From assembly GCF_003955715.1 (NCBI RefSeq), contig NZ_CP034463.1:7192001-7256000 (forward strand): 64,000 nt of DNA, written 5' to 3'. Numbering within the stretch: the first letter of the stretch is position 1; every line of letters starts with the position of its first letter. The notes under the pieces are model-generated. The model did not search any database. It was not told where the DNA came from and was given only the letters and a program-made list of their open reading frames with translations. Made by a program: the position numbers and the translations under genes. This stretch comes from Streptomyces aquilus. Its GTDB lineage: Bacteria; Actinomycetota; Actinomycetes; Streptomycetales; Streptomycetaceae. Of the stretch, positions 39,157 through 46,966 are shown piece by piece.

Positions 39157-40334
39157 TGCACCGCCTTGTGAAGCAGACCCTGGCCGCCGGAGTCGTCCTC
39201 GCCGCCCTCACCGCCTGCGGCACCCAGAGCCGGGACCACGCCGCCCCCGAGCACACCGCCACCCGGGCGGCCGTCCCCGCGCCGCCGAAGAAGAAGCCCG
39301 TCCAGGGGCTGCCCGGCATGCCGCCGGTCCTCGACCCGCAGGACGTGTACGCCGCCGACCGCCCCAACAGGCTCTCGCCGGTGGTCAAGGACTTCCCGTC
39401 CCGCGTGTACGTCCCCAACACCGAGTCCGACACGGTCTCCGTCATCGACCCGAAGACGTACCGGATCATCGAGACGATCCACGTCGGCCGCCAGCCCCAA
39501 CACGTCGTTCCGTCCTGGGACATGAAGACGCTGTGGGTCAACAACAACCGCGGCCACACCCTCACGCCCATCGACCCGAGAACCGGCAAGGCGGGCAAGC
39601 CGGTAGAGGTGCACGACCCGTACAACCTCTACTTCACGCCCAACGGCAAGTACGCCGTCGTCATGGCGTCCCTCGACCGCGAACTCGTCTTCCGCGACCC
39701 GCACACCATGGAGCGCAAGAAGACCGTCCCGGTCACCTGCTACGGCGTCAACCACGCCGACTTCTCCCTCGACGGCCGGTACTTCATCGTCTCCTGCGAG
39801 TTCAGCGGCGAGCTGCTCAAGGTCGACACCGAGCGGATGAAGGTCGTCGGCCAGCAGAAACTGCCCTTCGACGGGGCCATGCCGCAGGACGTGAAGGTCT
39901 CGCCGGACGGCAAGCGGTTCTACGTCGCCGACATGATGGCCGACGGCATGTGGGTCCTCGACGGCGACACGTTCGACAAGCCGCGCCTCATCCCCACCGG
40001 CAAGGGCACCCACGGCCTCTACGTCAGCCGCGACTCGCGCGAGATGTACGTCTCCAACCGGGGCGAAGGGACCATCTCCGTCTGGGACTTCGCGCAGAAC
40101 AAGGTCGCCGAGAAGTGGCACCTTCCCGACGGCGGCAGCCCCGACATGGGCGGCGTCTCGGCGGACGGCAAGGTGCTGTGGCTGTCCGGGCGCTACAACG
40201 CCGAGGTGTACGCCATCGACACCCGCACCGGCGAGCAGCTGGCCCGCATCAAGGTCGGTAGCGGACCGCACGGTCTCGCCGTCTACCCGCAGCCCGGACG
40301 CTACTCACTGGGGCACACGGGCATCTTCCGCTGA
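39156..40334 (+). CDS. YVTN-type beta-propeller lipoprotein
   Basis: 392 residues with lipobox ALTAC near residue 21 and a seven-bladed YVTN-like propeller: repeats such as RVYVPNTESDTVSVIDPKT, TLWVNNNRGHTLTPIDPRT, FYVADMMADGMWVLDGDT and MYVSNRGEGTISVWDF. These extracellular propellers usually act as interaction platforms. The start overlaps the stop of the deacetylase-like gene by one base, so the two probably work together at the cell surface. The stop lies in an 11-bp tandem repeat. Confidence 0.9.
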   Translation: MHRLVKQTLAAGVVLAALTACGTQSRDHAAPEHTATRAAVPAPPKKKPVQGLPGMPPVLDPQDVYAADRPNRLSPVVKDFPSRVYVPNTESDTVSVIDPKTYRIIETIHVGRQPQHVVPSWDMKTLWVNNNRGHTLTPIDPRTGKAGKPVEVHDPYNLYFTPNGKYAVVMASLDRELVFRDPHTMERKKTVPVTCYGVNHADFSLDGRYFIVSCEFSGELLKVDTERMKVVGQQKLPFDGAMPQDVKVSPDGKRFYVADMMADGMWVLDGDTFDKPRLIPTGKGTHGLYVSRDSREMYVSNRGEGTISVWDFAQNKVAEKWHLPDGGSPDMGGVSADGKVLWLSGRYNAEVYAIDTRTGEQLARIKVGSGPHGLAVYPQPGRYSLGHTGIFR

Positions 40335-40353
40335 TCTTCGGTTGATCTTCGGT
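40332..40353 (+). repeat. 11-bp tandem repeat starting at the propeller gene stop codon
   Basis: Two exact copies of tgatcttcggt, each starting with TGA; the first TGA is the gene's stop and the second is in another frame. The preceding gcatcttccgc resembles a third, diverged unit. Confidence 0.85.
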
Positions 40354-40420
40354 CAGTTGACACGCCCCGCACGGGTGAAGATCCCCAACGCGCCGTCGCA
40401 GACCAGCAATTGTGCTCACC

Positions 40421-41032
40421 ATGATCACAACCCGTCTGCGGCGGCGCACCGCTGCCGCCGTCCTGTCCCTCGCCGCCGTCTTCGCCACCACGGCGGCCAC
40501 CGCCCCCGCCAAGGCCACCGCCCCCGCGAAGGCCCCCACGACCCCCGACTGCAAGGTCCAGTTCGACGACCCGATCAAGGCCGCCGCCGACCGCACCGTC
40601 GACGTCAGCCGCATCACTCCCGAGCCGGTCTGGCGCAAGAGCTGCGGCACCCTCTACCGCAGCGACGGCCGCGGCCCCGAGATCGTCTTCGCGGAGGGCT
40701 TCAAACCGAAGGACGTTGTCAACGGCCAGTACGACATCGAGAAGTACGTCCTGGTCAACCAGCCCTCCCCGTACGTCTCCACGACCTACGACCACGACCT
40801 GTACAAGACGTGGTGGAAGTCGGGCTACAACTACTACATCGACGCCCCTGGCGGCGTGGACGTGAACAAGACCATCGGCGACACCCACAAGTGGGCCGAC
40901 CAGGTCGAGGTCGCCTTCCCCGGCGGCATCGCCCGGAAGTACATCATCGGCGTCTGTCCCGTGAACAAGACCACCAAGGTCGAGATCATGAGCGGCTGTC
41001 AGAGCAACCCGCACTACGAGGCCTGGCACTGA
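40421..41032 (+). CDS. secreted ADP-ribosyltransferase, Scabin/ScARP-like
   Basis: 203 residues with an Arg-rich Sec signal and a mature pierisin-family ADP-ribosyltransferase domain. The R-S-E class signature is complete: Arg80 in LYRSDGRGPEIVF, Ser120-Thr-Thr in YVSTTYD, and the ARTT-loop Gln161-x-Glu163 in DQVEVAFPGG. Four Cys (44, 75, 179, 193) suit two disulfides. Relatives (S. coelicolor SCO5461/ScARP, S. scabies Scabin) modify guanine bases of nucleosides or DNA with NAD+; the same activity is expected but not shown. ATG at 40421; an upstream GTG at 40412 is possible. Overlaps the convergent GNAT gene by 47 bp. Confidence 0.88.
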   Translation: MITTRLRRRTAAAVLSLAAVFATTAATAPAKATAPAKAPTTPDCKVQFDDPIKAAADRTVDVSRITPEPVWRKSCGTLYRSDGRGPEIVFAEGFKPKDVVNGQYDIEKYVLVNQPSPYVSTTYDHDLYKTWWKSGYNYYIDAPGGVDVNKTIGDTHKWADQVEVAFPGGIARKYIIGVCPVNKTTKVEIMSGCQSNPHYEAWH

Positions 41033-41678
41033 GCAGCAGCGCCTCCGCGCCCACCGGCCGGTAACCGGCCGCCTGGAACGCCCGCGTGCTGCGGGCGTTC
41101 CCCGGTGCGACCTGCGCCCACAGCGGCTCGCCGGCGAGATGCCGGGCGGCACCCACGAGCAGCCGCCCCAGCCCCCGGTGCCGTACACCGTCGTCGACCT
41201 CGACCGACACCTCCAGGCGGCCACCGATCCCGCGCCCCATGACCAGCACCCCGCCGTCCGCCGTCCAGGCCCGCACGTCGTCGCGGCGCCCGCGGGCGTA
41301 CACGATCCGCGGATGGTCGGCGTCCTCGATCTCCGCCAGCGCGAGCGGGGGTGCGCCGGGCAGGGGCGAGCCGACCAGCATGGCGTCGATCGTCTCGGCC
41401 CGGCGCCCCGTCCGCTCCAGGAAGGCCGCCAGGAACAGCGGGTTCATGGTCGCGGCGAGCGGATCGCAGTCCAGCCCGCGCAGGGTCGTGTGCACCCACT
41501 CCGGATCCTCGTCGGTGAAGACGACGGAGTGCGCGGTGAAGGCGAGGACGCCCGCGTCCCGGGCCGAGTGCTGCGGGACGACCGTCGTCCGGCCGTCCGC
41601 CGGCGGGAAGACCCCGCGGGCCGCCGCGTCGAGAATGTCCCGGAGAGTCTCCACCGCACCCGCCTCTTGAGTCTCCAC
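40986..41678 (-). CDS. GNAT family N-acetyltransferase
   Basis: 230 residues. The C-terminal half is a GNAT domain: acetyl-CoA motif A in DDGVRHRGLGRLLVGAAR and motif B in GNARSTRAFQAAGYRPV. The N-terminal part is a divergent actinobacterial extension. GTG start at 41678, just upstream of and divergent from the MerR gene. Substrate unknown. The 3' end overlaps the ADP-ribosyltransferase gene by 47 bp on the opposite strand, which makes the two transcripts complementary there. Confidence 0.85.
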   Translation of the reverse strand: METQEAGAVETLRDILDAAARGVFPPADGRTTVVPQHSARDAGVLAFTAHSVVFTDEDPEWVHTTLRGLDCDPLAATMNPLFLAAFLERTGRRAETIDAMLVGSPLPGAPPLALAEIEDADHPRIVYARGRRDDVRAWTADGGVLVMGRGIGGRLEVSVEVDDGVRHRGLGRLLVGAARHLAGEPLWAQVAPGNARSTRAFQAAGYRPVGAEALLLSARPRSAGCSDSRS

Positions 41679-41704
41679 CCACTGGAAGGCCCAGACTCAC
41701 ACAC

Positions 41705-42619
41705 ATGATCGACGACGGCACCGGACTTTTCACCATCGGCGAGCTGGCCCGGGCGACGGGCCTGACGGTCCGGACCATCCGCTACTGGTCCGACGAGGGC
41801 GTGCTCGAGCCGGTGACCCGTTCGACCGGGGGCTACCGGCTGTACGACGCCTCGTGCGCGGCCCGCCTGGAGCTGATCCGCACCCTGCGCGAGCTGGGCC
41901 TCGGCCTGGGCGAGGTACGGAAGGTGCTGGACGGGGAGCGGACGGTCGCGGAGGTGGCGGCCGCGCATGTGACGGCGCTGGACGCGCAGATCCGGTCGCT
42001 CAAGGTGACCCGGGCGGTGCTGTCGACCGTGGCGCGACGCGGTTCGACCGCAGAGGAGATGACCCTGATGAACAAGCTGGCACGGCTGTCGGCGGCCGAA
42101 CGGGCCCGGATCGTCGAGGACTTCACCACCGAGATCTTCGACGGGCTGGACACCGCCGATCCCGAGATCCGCGAGCGGCTGCGGTTCGCCCCGACGGACC
42201 TGCCGGACGACCCGACGCCGGAGCAGGTCGACGCGTGGGTCGAGATCGCCGAGATGATGCAGGACCCCGAGTTCCGGGCGCTGATGCGCAGGATGATCGA
42301 GTTCAACGCGGCGGACCGTGGGCCGGACGTGCCGGCGGGCACCTCGCTGTGGTTCATGAGCCGGCTGGTGCAGCTCGCGGGGGAGGCGCTCGAGCGGGGT
42401 GTCGCCCCCGAGGCGCCCGAGGCCGCCGACCTGCTGCGCGGGCTGCTCGGGAACGCGGACCCGGCGGAGGTGCTGGCGCGGCTGGAGGCGGGAACCAACG
42501 TGCGCGTGGCCCGGTACCGCCGGCTGTGGGCGCAGGTGGCGGGGCTCGGACCCCAGGCGGCGTACGAGGCGGAGTTCGCATGGGTGGTCGCCGCTCTGCG
42601 CGCGCGGACCGCCCGTTAA
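41705..42619 (+). CDS. MerR family transcriptional regulator
   Basis: 304 residues. The N-terminal winged helix-turn-helix is typical of MerR (FTIGELARATGLTVRTIRYW, EGVLEPVTRSTGGYRLYD), followed by the dimerisation helix (LGLGEVRKVLDGERTV). The long C-terminal domain, about 190 residues, has no metal-binding Cys pattern and probably binds an organic effector. Divergent from the GNAT gene with 26 bp between starts, so that gene is a likely target. Confidence 0.92.
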   Translation: MIDDGTGLFTIGELARATGLTVRTIRYWSDEGVLEPVTRSTGGYRLYDASCAARLELIRTLRELGLGLGEVRKVLDGERTVAEVAAAHVTALDAQIRSLKVTRAVLSTVARRGSTAEEMTLMNKLARLSAAERARIVEDFTTEIFDGLDTADPEIRERLRFAPTDLPDDPTPEQVDAWVEIAEMMQDPEFRALMRRMIEFNAADRGPDVPAGTSLWFMSRLVQLAGEALERGVAPEAPEAADLLRGLLGNADPAEVLARLEAGTNVRVARYRRLWAQVAGLGPQAAYEAEFAWVVAALRARTAR

Positions 42620-42670
42620 TCTGACCTCCGGCAACAAGCCAAGCAAGGTACGACGAAAAGGGGCGGATCG

Positions 42671-42883
42671 GTGGCGAACATCGACGAGGCACGCAAGGAC
42701 TTCGAGCGGATCGACACGGACGGTGACGGCTTCATCACCGCTGCCGAGTTCAAGACCGCCCTCGCTCAGGAAGGTGACTGGAATGTCACCGAGTCCGTCG
42801 CCGAGGTGATCATCAAGACCCGTGACCTCAACGGCGACAAGGTGCTCTCCTTCGACGAGTTCTGGGCGTACCTGAGCAAGTGA
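42671..42883 (+). CDS. small EF-hand calcium-binding protein
   Basis: A 70-residue protein with two complete EF-hand loops: D15-T-D17-G-D19-G-F-I-T23-A-A-E26 and D52-L-N54-G-D56-K-V-L-S60-F-D-E63. All liganding positions are filled, so both should bind calcium. It resembles the CabB-type calmodulin-like proteins of Streptomyces, which have been linked to calcium control of development. GTG start with AAGGGG upstream. A strong terminator follows. Confidence 0.94.
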   Translation: MANIDEARKDFERIDTDGDGFITAAEFKTALAQEGDWNVTESVAEVIIKTRDLNGDKVLSFDEFWAYLSK

Positions 42884-42891
42884 CGCACGCG

Positions 42892-42926
42892 GAAGGGGGC
42901 GCCCACCCGGTGGGGGCGCCCCCTTC
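42892..42926. terminator. bidirectional terminator
   Basis: A 13-bp stem (gaagggggcgccc / gggcgcccccttc) lies between the ends of the convergent EF-hand and AraC-family genes and can serve both. Confidence 0.85.
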
Positions 42927-42943
42927 GTCATGCCGGACCGGCC

Positions 42944-43858
42944 CTAGGAGGCTTGTCTCCGGTACTGCCCCGGTGCCACCCCGTACTGCCGCTTGAACGC
43001 CTTGGCGAAGGCGAACTCCGAGGTGTAGCCGGTGCGCTCGGCGATGGTCCGGAGCGGTGTGTCGTCCGCCCGCAGCAGCCGGCCCGCCGTCGTCATGCGC
43101 CACCAGGTCAGATACGCCAGCGGCGGGCGTCCCACGAGGGTGGTGAACCGCCGGGCGAACGCGGCCCGCGACAGACCGCCGTGGGCGCCGAGTTCCTCCA
43201 CCGTCCAGGGGTGGTCCGGCGCGGCGTGGATGGCCCGCAACGCCGCCGTCACCGCGGGGTCGGCGAGCGCTGCCGCCCAGCCGGTGGGATGCCGGTCGGC
43301 GCGGGCCTCGCCCTGCCACCAGGCGCGCAGGATGTAGAGCAGCAGGGTGTCCAGGAGCGAGGAGACGATGATGTCCGACCCCGGCTGCGGCTCCTCCAGC
43401 TCCGCGCCCAGCAGCTCCACGGTGGCCCGCAGCGACCGGTGGGCGCCGACCCTGGCGGGCAGGTGCACGACCTCGGGCAGTTCGGTCAGCAGGGGGTGGG
43501 CCCGGCTGCGGTCCAGCCAGTAGGCGCCGCACAGCAGGACCGTGTCCGACACGGCGTCCCGTAGGGGAGGCGGGGGCGGGGGCGCGTCCGGCTGGAACCG
43601 TATGACCTCCGGTTCCACGTCCGGCCCGCTGGTCAGCGCGTACCCCCGCCCGTGGGCCAGGAACACCACGTCCCCCGCCGCGAGCGCCACCGGTTCGCCC
43701 GTCGAGGGCAGCAGCCAGGCCGAACCCCGCAGCACCACATGGAACCCGGCACCTTCGGAGTCCTCGATCCGCATCCCCCAGGGCGCGTACTTGTCCCGCC
43801 GGCCCGAGTGCGGCCGCCCGGTGCGCATCGCGGCGATCGCGTCGCTCAGTACGTCCAT
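42944..43858 (-). CDS. AraC family transcriptional regulator
   Basis: 304 residues: an N-terminal cupin domain (Cupin_6; MDVLSDAIAAMRTGRPHSG, ALAAGDVVFLAHG) and two C-terminal AraC helix-turn-helix motifs (LGAHGGLSRAAFARRFTTLVG, IAERTGYTSEFAFAKAFKRQYG). I use the ATG at 43858, preceded by GTGGGGG, rather than the GTG at 43867. It is divergent from the oxidoreductase gene across 102 bp and is probably its regulator, a common pairing. Confidence 0.93.
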   Translation of the reverse strand: MDVLSDAIAAMRTGRPHSGRRDKYAPWGMRIEDSEGAGFHVVLRGSAWLLPSTGEPVALAAGDVVFLAHGRGYALTSGPDVEPEVIRFQPDAPPPPPPLRDAVSDTVLLCGAYWLDRSRAHPLLTELPEVVHLPARVGAHRSLRATVELLGAELEEPQPGSDIIVSSLLDTLLLYILRAWWQGEARADRHPTGWAAALADPAVTAALRAIHAAPDHPWTVEELGAHGGLSRAAFARRFTTLVGRPPLAYLTWWRMTTAGRLLRADDTPLRTIAERTGYTSEFAFAKAFKRQYGVAPGQYRRQAS

Positions 43859-43960
43859 GTCCCCCACCGTAGCCGGGAGTTGACGGGCGAAGACGTACGG
43901 ACAGGAAAGGGAGACCGGCGGACATGGATCGTCTTCGCCACGGCTCCTAGCGTGGACGCC

Positions 43961-44959
43961 ATGTCAACTACCGCACGTACCGTGCTCTTTCACGAAACAG
44001 GCGGACCCGAGGTGCTGTCCATCGAGGACGTGCCGGTGCCCGCCCCCGCGCCGGGCCAAGTGGCCGTCCGCGTCGAGGCGTTGGGCCTCAACCGCGCCGA
44101 GGCCCTCTTCCGCTCCGGCACTTACTACTACCAGCCGTCCCTGCCCGCCTCCCGTCTCGGCTACGAGGCCTCCGGCGTCGTCGAGGCGGTCGGCGAGGGC
44201 GTCACCGAACTCGCCGTCGGCGACCCGGTGACGACCGGACCCGGCATCGAGATGAGCGCCCAGGGGGTGTACGCGGAACGGGTCGTCCTGCCCGAGACCG
44301 CGGTGCTGCCCCGCCCCGCTTCCGTGGACGCCGTCACGGGGGCGGCGTCCTGGCTGACCTACACGACCGCCTACGGCGCCCTCCTGGAGACGGCCGGGCT
44401 CAGGCCCGGCGACCACGTCCTGATCACCGGGGCGTCCAGCGGGGTCGGCACGGCGGCGATCCAGGTGGCCCGCCGCATCGGCGCGATCCCGCTGGCCACG
44501 ACCCGTACGGAGGCCAAGCGGCAGGGGCTGCTGGAGGTGGGGGCGGCGGAGGTGATCGTCTCGGACGGGGACGCCGAGACGGTGGCCAAGGAGGTCGGGC
44601 GGCTCACCGGAGGGCGGGGTGCCGAGGTGATCTTCGACGCGATCGGCGGCCCCGGCTTCCGCCCGCTGGCCGGTGCGCTCGCGGAGGGCGGTTCGGTGGT
44701 GGCCTACGGCTGGCTGGACCGCCGTCCCGCCGAGATCCCCTGGAACTGGCCGTTCACGATCCACACGTACGCCAACATGATCCTCACCGGGACACCGGGC
44801 GGGCGCCGGCGCTCCACCGCGTTCCTCAACGCGGGCCTGGCCGACGGCGGCTTCCGGCCGGTCATCGCCGAGGTCTTCGAGGGCCTGGACCGCATCCGGG
44901 ACGCCCACCGCCTGATGGAGTCGAACCGGCACACGGGAAAGATCGTCGTCCGGATCTGA
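43961..44959 (+). CDS. medium-chain NAD(P)H-dependent oxidoreductase, quinone reductase type
   Basis: 332 residues of the MDR superfamily: GroES-like N-terminal domain (VRVEALGLNRAEALFRSG) and Rossmann domain with GDHVLITGASSGVGTAAIQVA. The zinc-binding residues of alcohol dehydrogenases are absent, pointing to a quinone or enone reductase using NADPH. ATG at 43961. Next to the divergent AraC regulator, which suggests induction by an electrophile or similar small molecule (inference). Confidence 0.9.
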   Translation: MSTTARTVLFHETGGPEVLSIEDVPVPAPAPGQVAVRVEALGLNRAEALFRSGTYYYQPSLPASRLGYEASGVVEAVGEGVTELAVGDPVTTGPGIEMSAQGVYAERVVLPETAVLPRPASVDAVTGAASWLTYTTAYGALLETAGLRPGDHVLITGASSGVGTAAIQVARRIGAIPLATTRTEAKRQGLLEVGAAEVIVSDGDAETVAKEVGRLTGGRGAEVIFDAIGGPGFRPLAGALAEGGSVVAYGWLDRRPAEIPWNWPFTIHTYANMILTGTPGGRRRSTAFLNAGLADGGFRPVIAEVFEGLDRIRDAHRLMESNRHTGKIVVRI

Positions 44960-45041
44960 GGCCCCCCGGAATACCTCCCCGCCGACCCGGGTTGACGCCA
45001 CTCAGACGCATGCACATGCATCGAATCTGGGAAGGTCTGTC

Positions 45042-45704
45042 ATGAAGATCGGCATCATCGGCGCGGGAAACATCGGCGGCAACCTCACCCGGCGGCTCAC
45101 CGCCCTCGGGCACGAGGTGGCGGTGGCGAACTCGCGCGGCCCGCACACCCTGACCGCGCTCGCGGAGGAGACCGGCGCGACGCCCGTCCCGGTCGAGGAG
45201 GCCGCGCGAGGCGCTGAAGTGGTCGTCGTCACGATCCCGCTCAAGGCGATCCCCGACCTGCCGAAGGGCGTGCTCGACGGCGCGGCGGACGGCGTGGCCG
45301 TGATCGACACCGGCAACTACTACCCGAAGCAGCGCGACGGCCGGATCGCCGGGATCGAGGACGAGGGCCTGACGGAGAGCCGCTGGACGGAACGGCACCT
45401 CGGCCACCCCGTCATCAAGGCCTTCAACGGCACCTACGCCCAGGACATCCTCGACCGCCACCGCCCGGCCGGCGCCCCCGACCGCCAGGCCCTCCCGGTC
45501 GCCGGCGACGACGAGGCGGCCAAGGCGAAGGTCCGCGCCCTCATCGACGAACTCGGCTTCGACACGGTCGACGCGGGCGGCCTCGACGACTCCTGGCGCC
45601 AGCAGCCGGACACACCGGTGTACGGACTGCGCGAGGGTGTCGACGGGGTGACGAAGGCACTGGCGGAGGCGAGCCCGGAACGCAAGCCGGAGTTCCGCGG
45701 CTGA
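45042..45704 (+). CDS. F420-dependent NADP reductase-like oxidoreductase
   Basis: 220 residues. The N-terminal dinucleotide fold GIIGAGNIGGNLTRRL is followed by a DGVAVIDTGNYYP segment and VIKAFNGTYAQDIL as in the NADP_oxidoreductase/F420 family. Whether it uses F420 or another partner cannot be read from sequence. ATG start with only a weak purine box upstream. The last 34 bp including the stop are duplicated directly downstream. Confidence 0.88.
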   Translation: MKIGIIGAGNIGGNLTRRLTALGHEVAVANSRGPHTLTALAEETGATPVPVEEAARGAEVVVVTIPLKAIPDLPKGVLDGAADGVAVIDTGNYYPKQRDGRIAGIEDEGLTESRWTERHLGHPVIKAFNGTYAQDILDRHRPAGAPDRQALPVAGDDEAAKAKVRALIDELGFDTVDAGGLDDSWRQQPDTPVYGLREGVDGVTKALAEASPERKPEFRG

Positions 45705-45741
45705 ATCGAGCCCGGAACGCAAGCCCCAGTTCCGTGCCTGA
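45671..45741 (+). repeat. tandem duplication of the 3' end and stop codon of the F420-type gene
   Basis: Two 34-bp copies (45671-45704 and 45708-45741) separated by 3 bp match at 30 of 34 positions. Both end in TGA; the 37-bp period places the second stop in a different frame. Confidence 0.9.
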
Positions 45742-45754
45742 GACCGGTCCGGGA

Positions 45755-46297
45755 TCAGACGATCTCCAGCGGCACGTGCGGCCCGTCCGGGAGCTCCACC
45801 TCGATCCCGTCACCGGGCCGCACGACCCCGCCCTCCAGGACGACGCTCATGATCCCGCCCTTGAGCCGGAGCTTCCCGTCGGCATCGCGGGTGACGACCT
45901 GCTTCAGCAGCCCTTGCCGGAAGTTGTCGATCTGAAGACAGGGGTTGCGCAGCCCGGTCACCTCGACGACGGCCCGCTCGCCGAGGTGCAGCCGGGTTCC
46001 GACGGGCAGCGCGAGCAGATCGATGCCCCGCGTGGTGACGTTCTCCCCGAGCTCCCCGGCGCCGACCTCGATGCCGGCTTCCCGTACCTCGTCGAACAAC
46101 TCCTGGTGCAGAAGGTGCACTTGGCGCAGATTCGGCTGCGAGGGGTCCCTCGCCACCCGGGACCGGTGCTTCACCGTCACTCCGGCGTGCACATCCCCCT
46201 CGACCCCGAGCCCGGCGAGCAGCGTGATGCTCTCCCGGTTCGGCTTGGTGAAGGAATACGTCCCGTTGCTGCTGACCGCAGTGATCTGCCCACCCAT
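45755..46297 (-). CDS. MOSC domain protein
   Basis: 180 residues, a stand-alone MOSC domain: GLGVEGDVHAG near the N-terminus, GELGENVTTRGIDLLALPVG and the conserved Cys in GLRNPCLQID, which is the expected sulfur or molybdenum ligand. Such proteins bind or transfer sulfur or act on N-hydroxylated substrates; the substrate is unknown. ATG start. Convergent with the preceding duplicated gene end. Confidence 0.92.
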   Translation of the reverse strand: MGGQITAVSSNGTYSFTKPNRESITLLAGLGVEGDVHAGVTVKHRSRVARDPSQPNLRQVHLLHQELFDEVREAGIEVGAGELGENVTTRGIDLLALPVGTRLHLGERAVVEVTGLRNPCLQIDNFRQGLLKQVVTRDADGKLRLKGGIMSVVLEGGVVRPGDGIEVELPDGPHVPLEIV

Positions 46298-46324
46298 GGC
46301 GCGGACTCTATAGCAGGCGTCTGA

Positions 46325-46882
46325 TCAGGCGTCCTCGGCCCACTCGCGCAGGGCGGCCCTGCTGGAGAAGTTCGCCACGTCCTTGTCCAGTGGATCGTCG
46401 GTGTACTGGTGGAAAAGCCACTTCGCCTTGATGCGGGGCTTGCCGGCCGTCACGTAGTCGGCGATCCACAGGCCGTCGCCGTCGTAGGAGGTCGTGTCGA
46501 TGTTCAGCCAGTAGTTCCGGTTCGTGTAGAGGACGACCCGGTTGTTCGGCCGCAGCTCCTTCACCTTCCGGATGAAGCGGTCCTTCTCCGCGTTGCTCGC
46601 GTGCGTGCCCTCGCCGGTGGTCTCCCAGTCCACGGCGAGGATGTCGCCCGCCCGTTCCGGGGCCTTGCTCACGAAGTACTCGGCCTGGGCGGTCAGGTTG
46701 CCCGGCCAGAGGAAATGGTAGAAGCCGACGACCAGACCGGCGTCGCGGGCCCGCTTCGTCTGGGCCGCGAGTTTGGGGTTGGTGTACGTACGGCCCTCCG
46801 TCGCCTTGACGAAGACGAAGGAGAGGCCGTCGGTGGAGTAGGAGGAGGACTGGTACGCGCTCACGTCGATGCCGCGCAGCAT
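46325..46882 (-). CDS. glycoside hydrolase family 25 (lysozyme-like)
   Basis: 185 residues forming a complete GH25 domain: GIDVSAYQ (first acidic residue), VKATEGRTYTNP, GFYHFLWPG, and the catalytic pair region DILAVDWETTGEG. Predicted N-acetylmuramidase. No signal peptide is visible, the domain starting at residue 3, so it is either not exported, leaves by another route, or the start is mis-set; no better in-frame start with a signal was seen upstream. ATG start. Confidence 0.9.
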   Translation of the reverse strand: MLRGIDVSAYQSSSYSTDGLSFVFVKATEGRTYTNPKLAAQTKRARDAGLVVGFYHFLWPGNLTAQAEYFVSKAPERAGDILAVDWETTGEGTHASNAEKDRFIRKVKELRPNNRVVLYTNRNYWLNIDTTSYDGDGLWIADYVTAGKPRIKAKWLFHQYTDDPLDKDVANFSSRAALREWAEDA

Positions 46883-46966
46883 GGGGGGACTCCCTGAAGT
46901 GCCGTAGGGGAACAGGGGGTGGCGGGTGAATCGCCAACCACCTTGGCACGCGGGCCCCTTGCCCGT

